From the NCBI GenBank assembly GCA_028710885.1, contig JAQTTG010000004.1, forward strand, positions 1-64,000: a stretch of DNA of 64,000 nucleotides. The letters are read 5' to 3'. Source of the DNA: Sulfuricurvum sp. (lineage in GTDB: Bacteria > Campylobacterota > Campylobacteria > Campylobacterales > Sulfurimonadaceae). The notes under the pieces are model-generated. The model saw only the letters and a list, made by a program, of their open reading frames with translations, did not search any database and was not told the origin of the DNA. Positions 13,813 through 21,858 of this stretch are shown piece after piece. The translations under genes were made by a program, and so were the position numbers. Position 1 is the first letter of the stretch. Every line of letters starts with the position of its first letter.

Positions 13813-16228
13813 GCCACTTTACCACCTTCATAACGCTAGGTTTGTCGATATTCATTAAGAGATTTGCATAGCTCTCAAGGATGCCAGATTGAACGACATA
13901 AAACTCATACTTTTCATACTGCTCTTCTGTATGTCCACGTTGCTCATAAAAGAGTCGCAATTTCAATAATTCTCTATATTGCAACATATATAGTTCTTCC
14001 CACTTTTTTCGATAATGTGGAGAAACTTTGATATTTTCGCATGGTGCACAGGCTGAAGCTTCATGGAGTTTGCCACATATCCCCTGGCTTGGGTGGCGGA
14101 TACAACGTCCATACGACATTTCACGGCTGGTCGCATAGAACATTTCGACGATCTCGTTAAGCTCTTCTTCGCTGTACTGGTCGATGGCTTCTTGGGACAG
14201 ATTCACTGCAAATTCTCTTTTGAAAAATTCTGTATTCATCTCCATGAGTTTTAGCTTTCTAGCCATAAAATAAGCATTTTCCATCGTACTTTCAGAATTC
14301 CATCCAAAGAAAGCCTTGAGTTGAGCATCGCTAGCCCCATTTTCGATCATTTCGACTACCAAGGATACCCGCAACTGATACGGGGTGTAATGCCATAATT
14401 GACCTGTATTAGGATTCAAGATGTTATGCATTTTGATGAGATTGTTGACAGCTCCTTTAAGTGAACTTGTTGTCATTACCCCATACACATTTGAATTATG
14501 AACTCTTCGGATGAATATCGAAGCATGCCCCGAAGCCTTTCTCGCATCTTCGCTTACTTTGACTTGTTCTCTAAAAGCTTGGATCGCTTCTGAAAAGTTC
14601 AAAGGAATTTCACGTATCGGTTTTTTCCCTTTGCGTCCTTTTGTTTTTTCTTTTTTGTACTCCCATATGCAGAGCACCAACTTGCCATCTTTTTCTATTA
14701 GAGAATCTGGCGTGATCCCCTCTAATTCGTTAGGACGCAAACCTCCGGCTGCGATCAGTTCAAACGCATGTTTATACGTAGCTTCAAGCTCCCCGATATG
14801 ACACATAATCTCTGTAAATACGCTTTCAGGTATTGGGATACGGTTTGAAACTTGATCGGGTTTTTTGACTTTGATATCCTTGCATATGTTGACAATTGGC
14901 GGTTCAGGAAGCGGTCCCATCAGCGGGAGTTTTCTGATTGATTTTTTCGCCATCAAAAAATCAATCATGTTGCTTAAAAATACTTTTGCATCTGAAGCAC
15001 CTTTTTGTGACATTCCCCCGTCGTTCAAAAAGTCGATCAAGTCTCCTTTGGTAATACCTCTGGTACTTAGATTTTCAGTTTTTGAACGCCGACTTACTAC
15101 AAAGTTCAAGATACCTAATGCTGCTTGTATAGTCACCACACGAATCCTGTCGTCAAGCGAAAGGATATATTCCGCCCACTCGGTAAAAATCGGCAAGTTA
15201 TTAAACTTAACCGCATAAGAGCGTTCTCTGATTAGGTTTTGATGCAAAAAGACAAGGCTGAAAGATGCTTTGCGTTCTTTGAGGATGTTTTGGTTGGAAG
15301 AGAAACGTCTATTCTTTTGTTTTTCTATCTTTATCTTAAGCAGAGATTCATACTCTTCTTTTAGACCTGAGAGACTAAAAGAATATCTTATATCCTTCTT
15401 CCGAGCCGTATATGGATCATATCCAAAAACTTTATAATATGCTTCGTGAGCAGAGACAATCGGCGTGTTTTCCAAGATCAGCCTTTCAAACTGTTCTTCA
15501 AGCTCGTTAAGTACTTTATCTGGATTAAATACTTCAAATAACTTGTCAAATATTCCGCCTAAAGCATTGTGCGTCTGTTTAATGTCAGCAAGCGTATTTT
15601 TGCTACTATAGATGTCCTCAACGAACTTTTTAAGACTGCTAAAATCCCTAAGTATCGTATATGATTGCTCATTATTGGTACTTTGTCTAATATCAACATT
15701 AATATTTTTATATTTGATAGTCATTAATGGGCCGGAGTTGGTTTTAACCTTAAAAGCCCCATCGTCTTCATCCCAATATCGGTCCATTGCATCCTCAATC
15801 ATTAATAAAGATTGAGGATATGACCATTGATTCCATAGACTGCTCCGGACACCACTTCCGAACCCTAGGTGTAATAGAACTTTCCAACGCGCATGAAAGT
15901 CCATCGTCGCATGAACTTGTACCTGTTTGTATAGATAGGCAGAGACTTTATCCTTTTTAATATAGCTTAAAAGTTCGAGTAAAAAACCTATTGTACGAGG
16001 TCTTGGCTCATGATGGGTGATACTTTCTATGAGTTTTGGAAACGGCTCTTCTGAAGTAGCGATCTTTTTGCAAAGTGGCTCCCAGCAGCTTAATGAAAAA
16101 CCATCATTTAAAAGATGCGTATAATTTGCTCGATTTGCTTTGGAATGTTCGATAATTGGCTCGAAATACTCCACCAGCGCCATATATTCCTTATTGTTTC
16201 TTTGGCCTGTCGCAATCGGCTTAGTCAT
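13805..16228 (-). CDS. Tyrosine recombinase B (807 residues), GmtZ/TnpB-like
   Basis: An unusually long recombinase. Residues 1 to about 400 are a large N-terminal region of unknown fold. The catalytic part shows LIAAGGLRPNELEGI (box I arginine), WHYTPYQLRVSLVVEM (box II arginine, with tyrosine in place of the common HxxR histidine) and FFGWNSESTMENAYFMA (tryptophan and candidate tyrosine nucleophile). A cysteine/histidine-rich tail, CIRHPSQGICGKLHEASAC followed by APCENI, probably binds zinc. Large recombinases with such tails act with a XerD-like partner in Tn554-type elements. It overlaps recombinase A by eight bases (ATGACTAA). Confidence 0.8.
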   Translation of the reverse strand: MTKPIATGQRNNKEYMALVEYFEPIIEHSKANRANYTHLLNDGFSLSCWEPLCKKIATSEEPFPKLIESITHHEPRPRTIGFLLELLSYIKKDKVSAYLYKQVQVHATMDFHARWKVLLHLGFGSGVRSSLWNQWSYPQSLLMIEDAMDRYWDEDDGAFKVKTNSGPLMTIKYKNINVDIRQSTNNEQSYTILRDFSSLKKFVEDIYSSKNTLADIKQTHNALGGIFDKLFEVFNPDKVLNELEEQFERLILENTPIVSAHEAYYKVFGYDPYTARKKDIRYSFSLSGLKEEYESLLKIKIEKQKNRRFSSNQNILKERKASFSLVFLHQNLIRERSYAVKFNNLPIFTEWAEYILSLDDRIRVVTIQAALGILNFVVSRRSKTENLSTRGITKGDLIDFLNDGGMSQKGASDAKVFLSNMIDFLMAKKSIRKLPLMGPLPEPPIVNICKDIKVKKPDQVSNRIPIPESVFTEIMCHIGELEATYKHAFELIAAGGLRPNELEGITPDSLIEKDGKLVLCIWEYKKEKTKGRKGKKPIREIPLNFSEAIQAFREQVKVSEDARKASGHASIFIRRVHNSNVYGVMTTSSLKGAVNNLIKMHNILNPNTGQLWHYTPYQLRVSLVVEMIENGASDAQLKAFFGWNSESTMENAYFMARKLKLMEMNTEFFKREFAVNLSQEAIDQYSEEELNEIVEMFYATSREMSYGRCIRHPSQGICGKLHEASACAPCENIKVSPHYRKKWEELYMLQYRELLKLRLFYEQRGHTEEQYEKYEFYVVQSGILESYANLLMNIDKPSVMKVVKWHE

Positions 16229-17441
16229 GTTTTTTGCCTTCTTGCTCTTTCAGCAATTCATCGAGCCTAGCGATGCGTTTAGAATGTACGTTTTCTAATC
16301 TTTTCTCAGCTTCCTCTTTGTAAACATGGTCATTATAAGGCTTGTGAGCTTCAAGCGATTTCCATCCCATGATAAGATTGATTTGTGCATCTGTTATCAC
16401 TCCTTGGTGCTCCAGCCTTGCTAACTCTATTGCTCTTTGAGATCGTCCCGTGTGTGGCTTTACCTCACCTTTAATTCCTGCACGTTTTGCTGCGTTTTTA
16501 AGGGTACTGCGAAAACTTTCTTGCGTGTATGGCGTGAAAGGGATCTCACCATTAACTGCTCGAAGTGTCACAAAAAGGTATTCGCTGTCCTTTCTGCCCC
16601 CTTTCAATATTTTGTTCAGGTCTGGCGTCCGTTCATGAAACATATAAAGATTAATGAGTTGTACCCCGTGAGGACCAATCACTACTGTTCGAATATCACT
16701 TTTTTTTCCTTTACGACCTTTTGACCGTGATGGTTGAACCGTCATCTTTTTTGGGTCGAAATCGCTTATTTTTATGGAAAGAACTTCATCTATACGCATA
16801 CCTTTGAGTGTCAAAAAGAAAATGCTTTTGAGCATCAGCGTCTTGAAAGAATGGTACAGTGCAGCCAACTCCTCATCCGAGTATTCTTTGATATAAACCT
16901 TATTATTAGTTTTATGTGTTGAGATTGAATATTTGCTACAGATTTTGGCTTCTTTGTGTATATCCTGCCATCTGGTCTTTAATTCTCCGATCATATCAAC
17001 TGCATGTCCGTCTGCAGTCACTGATATGGATTTCACTATGTCATTATCATAAAATTCGGTCAAGTATTTGTAGAAGTGGATAAGCGCCGTTTCATAGAGA
17101 TTGATCGTAGTGGTCTGAACTTTTGGTGCATCTTTATACTGCCCATTCTTATCCCAAAAAATCGTCTGTTCAAAGAAGTCACGGATGTCCTTAGGCTGTG
17201 CATTGTAATATTGCTTTTTTCGTTTAAACAAAAAGTTGCAAAAACGAACTACAACACCAAGGTAAGTGTGTGGTTTGTTTTGACTGGTCAAAGGAAGCAT
17301 TCTTGCCCATCTGCTTAAAGGAAATTCTACGCTTTGGTTTAGGCAGATCACGTAATAAAACTCATTAGAAGGCTCTCTTCCGATACCCCTACCATTTTTT
17401 TTAACCTCTACTGTAGATCTAGCTTTTTCAAGTACAAACAT
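16221..17441 (-). CDS. Tyrosine recombinase A (406 residues), XerD-sized, GmtY/TnpA-like
   Basis: First gene of the operon and the only recombinase with a full conventional catalytic set: R216 in LKGMRIDEVLSI, H330 and R333 in KPHTGRSQRAIE, W360 in IMGWKSLEA and the nucleophile Y369 in HKPYNDHV. The W-to-Y distance of nine residues equals that between the last histidine and tyrosine of XerD. Residues ~45-145 are an N-terminal SAM-like/core-binding domain. AAAGG lies six bases before the ATG. The upstream 120 bases carry a -10-like box and inverted repeats that may be both promoter and recombination site. It overlaps the next gene by eight bases. Confidence 0.85.
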   Translation of the reverse strand: MFVLEKARSTVEVKKNGRGIGREPSNEFYYVICLNQSVEFPLSRWARMLPLTSQNKPHTYLGVVVRFCNFLFKRKKQYYNAQPKDIRDFFEQTIFWDKNGQYKDAPKVQTTTINLYETALIHFYKYLTEFYDNDIVKSISVTADGHAVDMIGELKTRWQDIHKEAKICSKYSISTHKTNNKVYIKEYSDEELAALYHSFKTLMLKSIFFLTLKGMRIDEVLSIKISDFDPKKMTVQPSRSKGRKGKKSDIRTVVIGPHGVQLINLYMFHERTPDLNKILKGGRKDSEYLFVTLRAVNGEIPFTPYTQESFRSTLKNAAKRAGIKGEVKPHTGRSQRAIELARLEHQGVITDAQINLIMGWKSLEAHKPYNDHVYKEEAEKRLENVHSKRIARLDELLKEQEGKKHD

Positions 17442-17496
17442 TGGATACCTTTATAATTTTAACACTATAAAATCAAATATTTTTGTATATACACCT

Positions 17497-17524
17497 AATA
17501 AATTCCTATTTATAGGGATTTATT
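17497..17524. repeat. Inverted repeat upstream of the recombinase operon
   Basis: AATAAATTCCTAT (17497-17509) and ATAGGGATTTATT (17512-17524) pair at 12 of 13 positions around two bases. A minus-strand TATAAT at 17522-17527 touches it, so it would sit at the transcription start of the recombinase operon. Further out, CAGTTATTAT (17537) and CAGTATTAT (17561) form a near-direct repeat. These could be an operator or recombinase-binding sites at the element end. Confidence 0.5.
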
Positions 17525-17565
17525 ATATTTTCAATACAGTTATTATGATTTTGAACACAACAGTA

Positions 17566-18255
17566 TTATAGCTTAACCACAACATACGCCTCTTTCTCAT
17601 TAAGCGTATCACTTGACCAATAATACCGCTGCATCATCACTCCAAAAAATTTCATATCAACACTCGGACGGGTAAAAGAATAATCGACGATTCTATAAAG
17701 TTCTTCGATAGTTGGAAGACGCCATGATTTTCCGTAAAGAGTCAAATTATCGCACATCTCCTTGGCATCGTCATAGGTATACTTAGTCCTCTTATCCGTC
17801 GCATCAAGTGAGTGCCAGAGAATATTAGAATAAGAGTCTATCGTCCCCATAGGCGTTATTTTATACTCACGGATACGTTTGGGCTTCACCTCATCGGTAC
17901 AAGCGGCAGAGATCCGTTTCCATGTCGGTGAGAGGGTAATATTTCGCTCTTTTGGATAGAAGCTGTATCCGAGCATCGATGTTTTACTGCCATCTCCTTC
18001 ACTTCCGGTTCCGATCTCACTGTTATCAGCAGCCGTCTGATCAGATGACCAATAACTGTACTTCGGATTAAAAGGGGCAGTTTGAGGGAGAGTATAGATT
18101 TCGCCTATACTCATGAGATGCCATCCATTCCCCAAAGAACGACAATATTCCCCTGCACTCTCTTGAGTAAAATCTTCTATGATGGCTAAATGAGTCTCAC
18201 CCCATAAAAAAAATGGAAACAGTAAAAAAATATAAAGTGATTTAGCGCTCGGCAC
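17566..18255 (-). CDS. Secreted DUF1566 protein, C-terminally truncated
   Basis: A 229-residue protein with a signal peptide (SLYIFLLFPFFLWGETHLA). Two DUF1566 (Lcl C-terminal) repeats are visible: GNGWHLMSIGEIYTL with YSYWSSDQT, then KSWRLPTIEELYRIVDYSF with YYWSSDTLNEKEAYVVV. Such domains end about 30 residues later in a strand and an RCVR-type motif, as the other DUF1566 protein in this window does (CFIRCVRKIK at 34790-35209). Here the frame stops at VVVKL, immediately where AT-rich sequence ahead of the recombinase operon begins, so insertion of the mobile element probably cut off the end. DUF1566 proteins are surface or periplasmic and of unclear function. The start overlaps the DJ-1 gene by 14 bases. 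Confidence 0.7.
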   Translation of the reverse strand: MPSAKSLYIFLLFPFFLWGETHLAIIEDFTQESAGEYCRSLGNGWHLMSIGEIYTLPQTAPFNPKYSYWSSDQTAADNSEIGTGSEGDGSKTSMLGYSFYPKERNITLSPTWKRISAACTDEVKPKRIREYKITPMGTIDSYSNILWHSLDATDKRTKYTYDDAKEMCDNLTLYGKSWRLPTIEELYRIVDYSFTRPSVDMKFFGVMMQRYYWSSDTLNEKEAYVVVKL

Positions 18256-18808
18256 AGTTATCCGCTAATAAATCAGTGCGTAATTTAGTATATATACCAT
18301 CCCCAACAAGTTTTTTGACGATCGCAAGGGCAAAACAAATCGCCGTCCCTGGCCCGCGCGAAGTCATTACATTACCACTTTCAACAACCGCATGTTGATC
18401 CCCAACAAATCCGGCAGTACGGAGATCATCTTCGATACCGGGATAGCAGGTATATCCCTCTTTCAAAACACCTGCCGCTTCAAGCGCATACGGAGCGGCA
18501 CAAATAGCACCGATTGCTTTTCCTGCCCCGTCCATCGCTTGAAGGAGGTTTTGCACATGTGCATCGGCGGCAAGAGCTTTCGTCCCTCTCCATCCCCCCG
18601 GTAAAACGATCATATCGAGTTCATCGGTACCCAATCCCTTTATCGGACGATCTGCATGGATAGTGATACCGTGTGCACCCGTGACCATCAGATGTTCGTT
18701 TAACGTCCCTATAATCACCTCTATGCCCGCACGACGCAACACATCGATAATACTGATCGCCTCAATCTCTTCAAAACCCTCTGCAATAGGGACTAAAACT
18801 GTAGCCAT
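18242..18808 (-). CDS. DJ-1/PfpI family protein
   Basis: A 188-residue protein of the DJ-1 superfamily: MATVLVPIAEGFEEIEAI opening, with the conserved glutamate of FEEIE, LPGGWRGTKAL, and the nucleophile elbow AIGAICAAPYALEAAG carrying the reactive cysteine; TSRGPGTAICFAL follows. Members are described as glyoxalases/deglycases or redox-sensing chaperones; which applies here is not clear. The ATG at 18808 is chosen because AAGG lies eight bases ahead and the protein then begins at the family's usual start; 17 further codons upstream are unlikely to be used. It is followed by the truncated DUF1566 gene. Confidence 0.85.
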   Translation of the reverse strand: MATVLVPIAEGFEEIEAISIIDVLRRAGIEVIIGTLNEHLMVTGAHGITIHADRPIKGLGTDELDMIVLPGGWRGTKALAADAHVQNLLQAMDGAGKAIGAICAAPYALEAAGVLKEGYTCYPGIEDDLRTAGFVGDQHAVVESGNVMTSRGPGTAICFALAIVKKLVGDGIYTKLRTDLLADNCAER

Positions 18809-18935
18809 TTTATTAACCTTTTTTATCATTAAATACGGTAATTTTTTTATATTGTACACTGAAAATAAAAATGATTGGGGATTAATTTAGAAGAAAAAGT
18901 AGGTAATGTGCGGAAAAAATCCACACAAGAAAGTA

Positions 18936-19502
18936 TTATTTCACTTTCTCCATGTATTCACCCTCGACGGTGTTAACGCGGATAAGATCACCTTCGAGAA
19001 CGTGATATGGTACTTGAACTACTGCACCCGTTTCCAATGTCGCAGGTTTTTTAGAAGCACTTGAAGTGTCCCCTTTAAAGTTCGGTGGAGTTTCTACAAT
19101 TTTAAGTTCCATAATCTCAGGAGCTTCAACGCTGATTGCATTACCGTTATGGAAAATCATTTGAACGCTGGTGCCGTCTTTGATCCATTTCATAGCATCT
19201 TCACATTGATCGTACGTTAGACCGAGTTGCTCATAGCTCTCGTTGTCCATAAACTGAAGCATTTCACCATCATCATACAAAAATTGCATCGTTGTGTGAA
19301 CCAAATTAGGTACTTCAAATTTATCACCGGCATGGATCGTTTTTTCGATCACTTTTCCGTTTAGGAAACTTTTGACTTTACAACGGACAAATGCTGCCCC
19401 TTTTCCCGGTTTGACGTGTTGGAACTCAACAACTTTATACGGTACGCCCGTAATTTCAAGACGCACACCTTTTTTAATATCACCCATACCGATTGTTGCC
19501 AT
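18936..19502 (-). CDS. efp: Elongation factor P
   Basis: A 188-residue protein of standard EF-P length with three barrel domains. It relieves ribosome stalling at proline runs. The tip of domain I reads [11 protein letters not shown], with the lysine that EpmA modifies in many bacteria; the last domain contains [17 protein letters not shown] and ends [13 protein letters not shown] precedes the ATG. The gene stands alone on the minus strand, divergent from the efflux operon, with a short imperfect hairpin (GTGCGGA/TCCACAC, 18908-18926) after its stop. Confidence 0.95.
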   Translation of the reverse strand: MATIGMGDIKKGVRLEITGVPYKVVEFQHVKPGKGAAFVRCKVKSFLNGKVIEKTIHAGDKFEVPNLVHTTMQFLYDDGEMLQFMDNESYEQLGLTYDQCEDAMKWIKDGTSVQMIFHNGNAISVEAPEIMELKIVETPPNFKGDTSSASKKPATLETGAVVQVPYHVLEGDLIRVNTVEGEYMEKVK

Positions 19503-19708
19503 GCTGATTCCTTACGACATTAATTATTAATTGCCCGAATTTTACCCGAATCGGCAACGAATTTCAAACTCAATGTAACTTATGGTATGATCTTAACAAT
19601 TTATCTCTCCGCTGTGTGAGGGTTTTTAGCTCTATTAAATCCGTTAAAGTGTATAATATTACTTATAAGATTGATTATAATCACAAATATATCAAAAGGA
19701 TTATGTTG

Positions 19709-21064
19709 ATGACAACCTTCTCTCGTGCTCTTAGTGCATCACTGCTGATTGGCTCGTGTCACCTTTGGGGAAGCGGACTACCACTCTCTTCTGCAATCGA
19801 ACTTTTACAGAACCAAAATCTCGAGATAAAAGCAGCAAATTTGGACGTCACAAGTGCCCACAGTGATGTTAATATCGCCAAAGGTTACAATTACGGTTCA
19901 CTCGATTTTACCCAAAGTGCAATGCGTTCAAATGATGCCGGAAATGTTTTCGGTTTTAAACTAAGCTCACGACAAGCGACTTTTGGGGATTTTGGATTTG
20001 CCGATTTTTCATTGACAAACCCTAACATACTTTCTGTACAACCAAAAGACCTAAACTACCCCGGCTACCAAAACTACTACCAAAGCAAACTCACCTATAT
20101 GCTTCCCCTCTACACCGGTGGAAAACTCAGTGCCTATTCGGATATCAGTGACAAGATGGAACAAATCAAAAAACTTGATGCTGACCAAGTTAAAACTGAA
20201 AAAATCTATGAAACCCGCAAAAGCTATTACGATATGGCGTTGCTTCAAAACTCAATCAATCATATGAATATTATCCATAATAATATTGCTACATTAGAAC
20301 ATACAACCGAAATGATGATCACCGAGGGATATGCTAAAAAAGTGGATTTACTCGAAGTTCAAGCAAAAAAATCAAATGTAGAACGTAGCATCACCGAAAT
20401 GGAAGCAAATAAAAAGCTTCTTTACCACTACCTCAGTTTTTTGCTTAATCAAAATGTCACTGAAATAGAACTCCCTAAAAACGATTATCCGGTTTCGGCT
20501 ATCAGTGAATCCGAAGTGCTCGCAAACAATACTGACCTTAAAAAAGCTTCCAATGGGCTTGATATTCGAGATAAAATGGTTGATGTCGCCTATGCACCTT
20601 TTCTTCCTCAAATCGGCGCTTTTGCTGAAGCTTCCAGTGCTGATAATGCTTTTTTAGGAAATTTCAACGAGCACAAAGCCTATACCATCGGTGCAAAACT
20701 CACATGGAACCTTTTTAACGGCAATGTAGATGAAAATACTCTCGAAAAAGCACGTGTCGAAAAGCTCAAAACTTCGACCCAAGTTGAACTGGCAAAAAAA
20801 GGGATCGCACTTCAATACGATAAAATTCGCACCGAAATAGAGAGTCTTAATGCACAAGTGACAAGCCTGGAAAAAGAACTCGAACTTGCCGATCAAATTT
20901 ACCAAAATTATGAAGGTCGTTATCATGAACATCTTACATCTATGTCTGATGTTATCATCAAACAATCACAGCAAATCGAAAAAGTTTTAAATCTGCAAAT
21001 GGTTAAAAATAAACGAAACGAGCGTATTTTTGCCCTCGAAAAACTTAGTAACGGAGTTAAATAA
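19709..21064 (+). CDS. TolC-family outer-membrane efflux protein
   Basis: A roughly 451-residue outer-membrane channel. It has a signal peptide (FSRALSASLLIGSCHLWGSG), then two OEP repeats of long amphipathic helices: LPLSSAIELLQNQNLEIKAA early, YMLPLYTGGKLSAYSDISD in the first half, and LTWNLFNGNVDENTLEKAR in the second, the usual two-fold TolC pattern. The start at 19709 is chosen because AGGA lies eight bases ahead and the signal peptide then begins directly; a GTG about 90 bases upstream would add a non-signal extension. It opens a four-gene efflux operon and its stop overlaps the adaptor start (TAATG). Confidence 0.9.
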   Translation: MTTFSRALSASLLIGSCHLWGSGLPLSSAIELLQNQNLEIKAANLDVTSAHSDVNIAKGYNYGSLDFTQSAMRSNDAGNVFGFKLSSRQATFGDFGFADFSLTNPNILSVQPKDLNYPGYQNYYQSKLTYMLPLYTGGKLSAYSDISDKMEQIKKLDADQVKTEKIYETRKSYYDMALLQNSINHMNIIHNNIATLEHTTEMMITEGYAKKVDLLEVQAKKSNVERSITEMEANKKLLYHYLSFLLNQNVTEIELPKNDYPVSAISESEVLANNTDLKKASNGLDIRDKMVDVAYAPFLPQIGAFAEASSADNAFLGNFNEHKAYTIGAKLTWNLFNGNVDENTLEKARVEKLKTSTQVELAKKGIALQYDKIRTEIESLNAQVTSLEKELELADQIYQNYEGRYHEHLTSMSDVIIKQSQQIEKVLNLQMVKNKRNERIFALEKLSNGVK

Positions 21065-21849
21065 TGAAATTTTGGATTACCTCTCTCGCTCTTGGAGCAA
21101 CACTTAGTGCCGCAGGGCTCAGTCTATCAGGAAGTGTTATCAGCGATAATCAAAAAATGATCACCAGCCGTAATATGGGGTTTGTAACATCAGTTAATGT
21201 TTCAGAAGGTTCACGTGTAAAAAAAGGAGACCTCCTCTATACAATCGATTCAAAAGAGATTGATTCTGCTAAAACACAGGTCGAAATGGGAATTTCCCAA
21301 GCCCAATTAGCACTTCAAATGCAACAAAATCAATATTCAAATCTCGAGCTTAATCTTGAGCGTAATAAACGTCTTTTAGAACAAGACATGGTTTCACGTT
21401 ATGAAGTAGAAAATCTCGAATTAGCCAAAAAAAATCTCAAAAATATGATTAATATTTCTGAGCAACAAGTAAACCAAGCCAAAGCGCGATTAAACGAAGT
21501 AAACAACCAATACAATTATCTTCGTATTACCGCACCAAACAGCGGAGTTATCGTCGCCAAAAATATCAAAGTAGGTGAAATGGCTATGCCGGGAATGCCT
21601 GCTATCGTCTTGTCCGATTTAAATGCCCTAAAAATCGAGGTTGAAGTTGCTGAAAGTAGTCTACAACTTGTACCAGTCGGACAAAAAGTTAAAGTAACTA
21701 TCCCTTCTGTCGGCTATATTGGAATCGGACGTGTAAGTGCCATAATACCAAGCTCCAATCCGATGACCCACTCATTTAAAATCAAAGTATCGTTCCAAGC
21801 AAAGCAAACCGTTTATCCAGGTATGTATGCCACTGTTGATATAGAATAG
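21064..21849 (+). CDS. RND efflux periplasmic adaptor (membrane fusion protein)
   Basis: A 261-residue adaptor, shorter than AcrA-type proteins (about 380). A signal peptide (WITSLALGATLSAAGLSLSG) is followed by a lipoyl-like half (FVTSVNVSEGSRVKKGDLLY), a coiled-coil hairpin rich in Q, N and K (about residues 70-150), the second lipoyl half (RITAPNSGVIVAKNIKVGE) and a beta-barrel region (LKIEVEVAESSLQLVPVGQ). The extra membrane-proximal domain of longer adaptors is absent. It would bridge the TolC-like channel and the RND pump. No lipobox cysteine is seen. Confidence 0.85.
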   Translation: MKFWITSLALGATLSAAGLSLSGSVISDNQKMITSRNMGFVTSVNVSEGSRVKKGDLLYTIDSKEIDSAKTQVEMGISQAQLALQMQQNQYSNLELNLERNKRLLEQDMVSRYEVENLELAKKNLKNMINISEQQVNQAKARLNEVNNQYNYLRITAPNSGVIVAKNIKVGEMAMPGMPAIVLSDLNALKIEVEVAESSLQLVPVGQKVKVTIPSVGYIGIGRVSAIIPSSNPMTHSFKIKVSFQAKQTVYPGMYATVDIE

Positions 21850-21858
21850 GAGAGATAG

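Larger units (their letters stand above)
11331..17565 (-). mobile_element. Tyrosine-recombinase mobile module (Tn554 / Gamma-Mobile-Trio-like); outer ends uncertain
   Basis: Five genes in one leftward operon: three large tyrosine recombinases, a small DNA-binding/coiled-coil protein and a GNAT. The order of a XerD-sized recombinase, a much larger recombinase with a cysteine-rich tail and a small coiled-coil protein recalls TnpA-TnpB-TnpC of Tn554 and the GmtY-GmtZ-GmtX trio of Gamma-Mobile-Trio elements. Here one extra recombinase and a GNAT are added. The right end probably lies between 17442 and about 17580, where a DUF1566 gene loses its end. I could not locate the left end; the coordinates given cover the operon only. 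If cargo is included, the element may reach left across the PHP-ATPase unit or further. Confidence 0.65.

Noticed and set aside
11331-17441. Prophage integrase region
   Set aside because: No phage structural, lysis or replication genes are nearby, and three recombinases in one operon fit a transposon-type module better.
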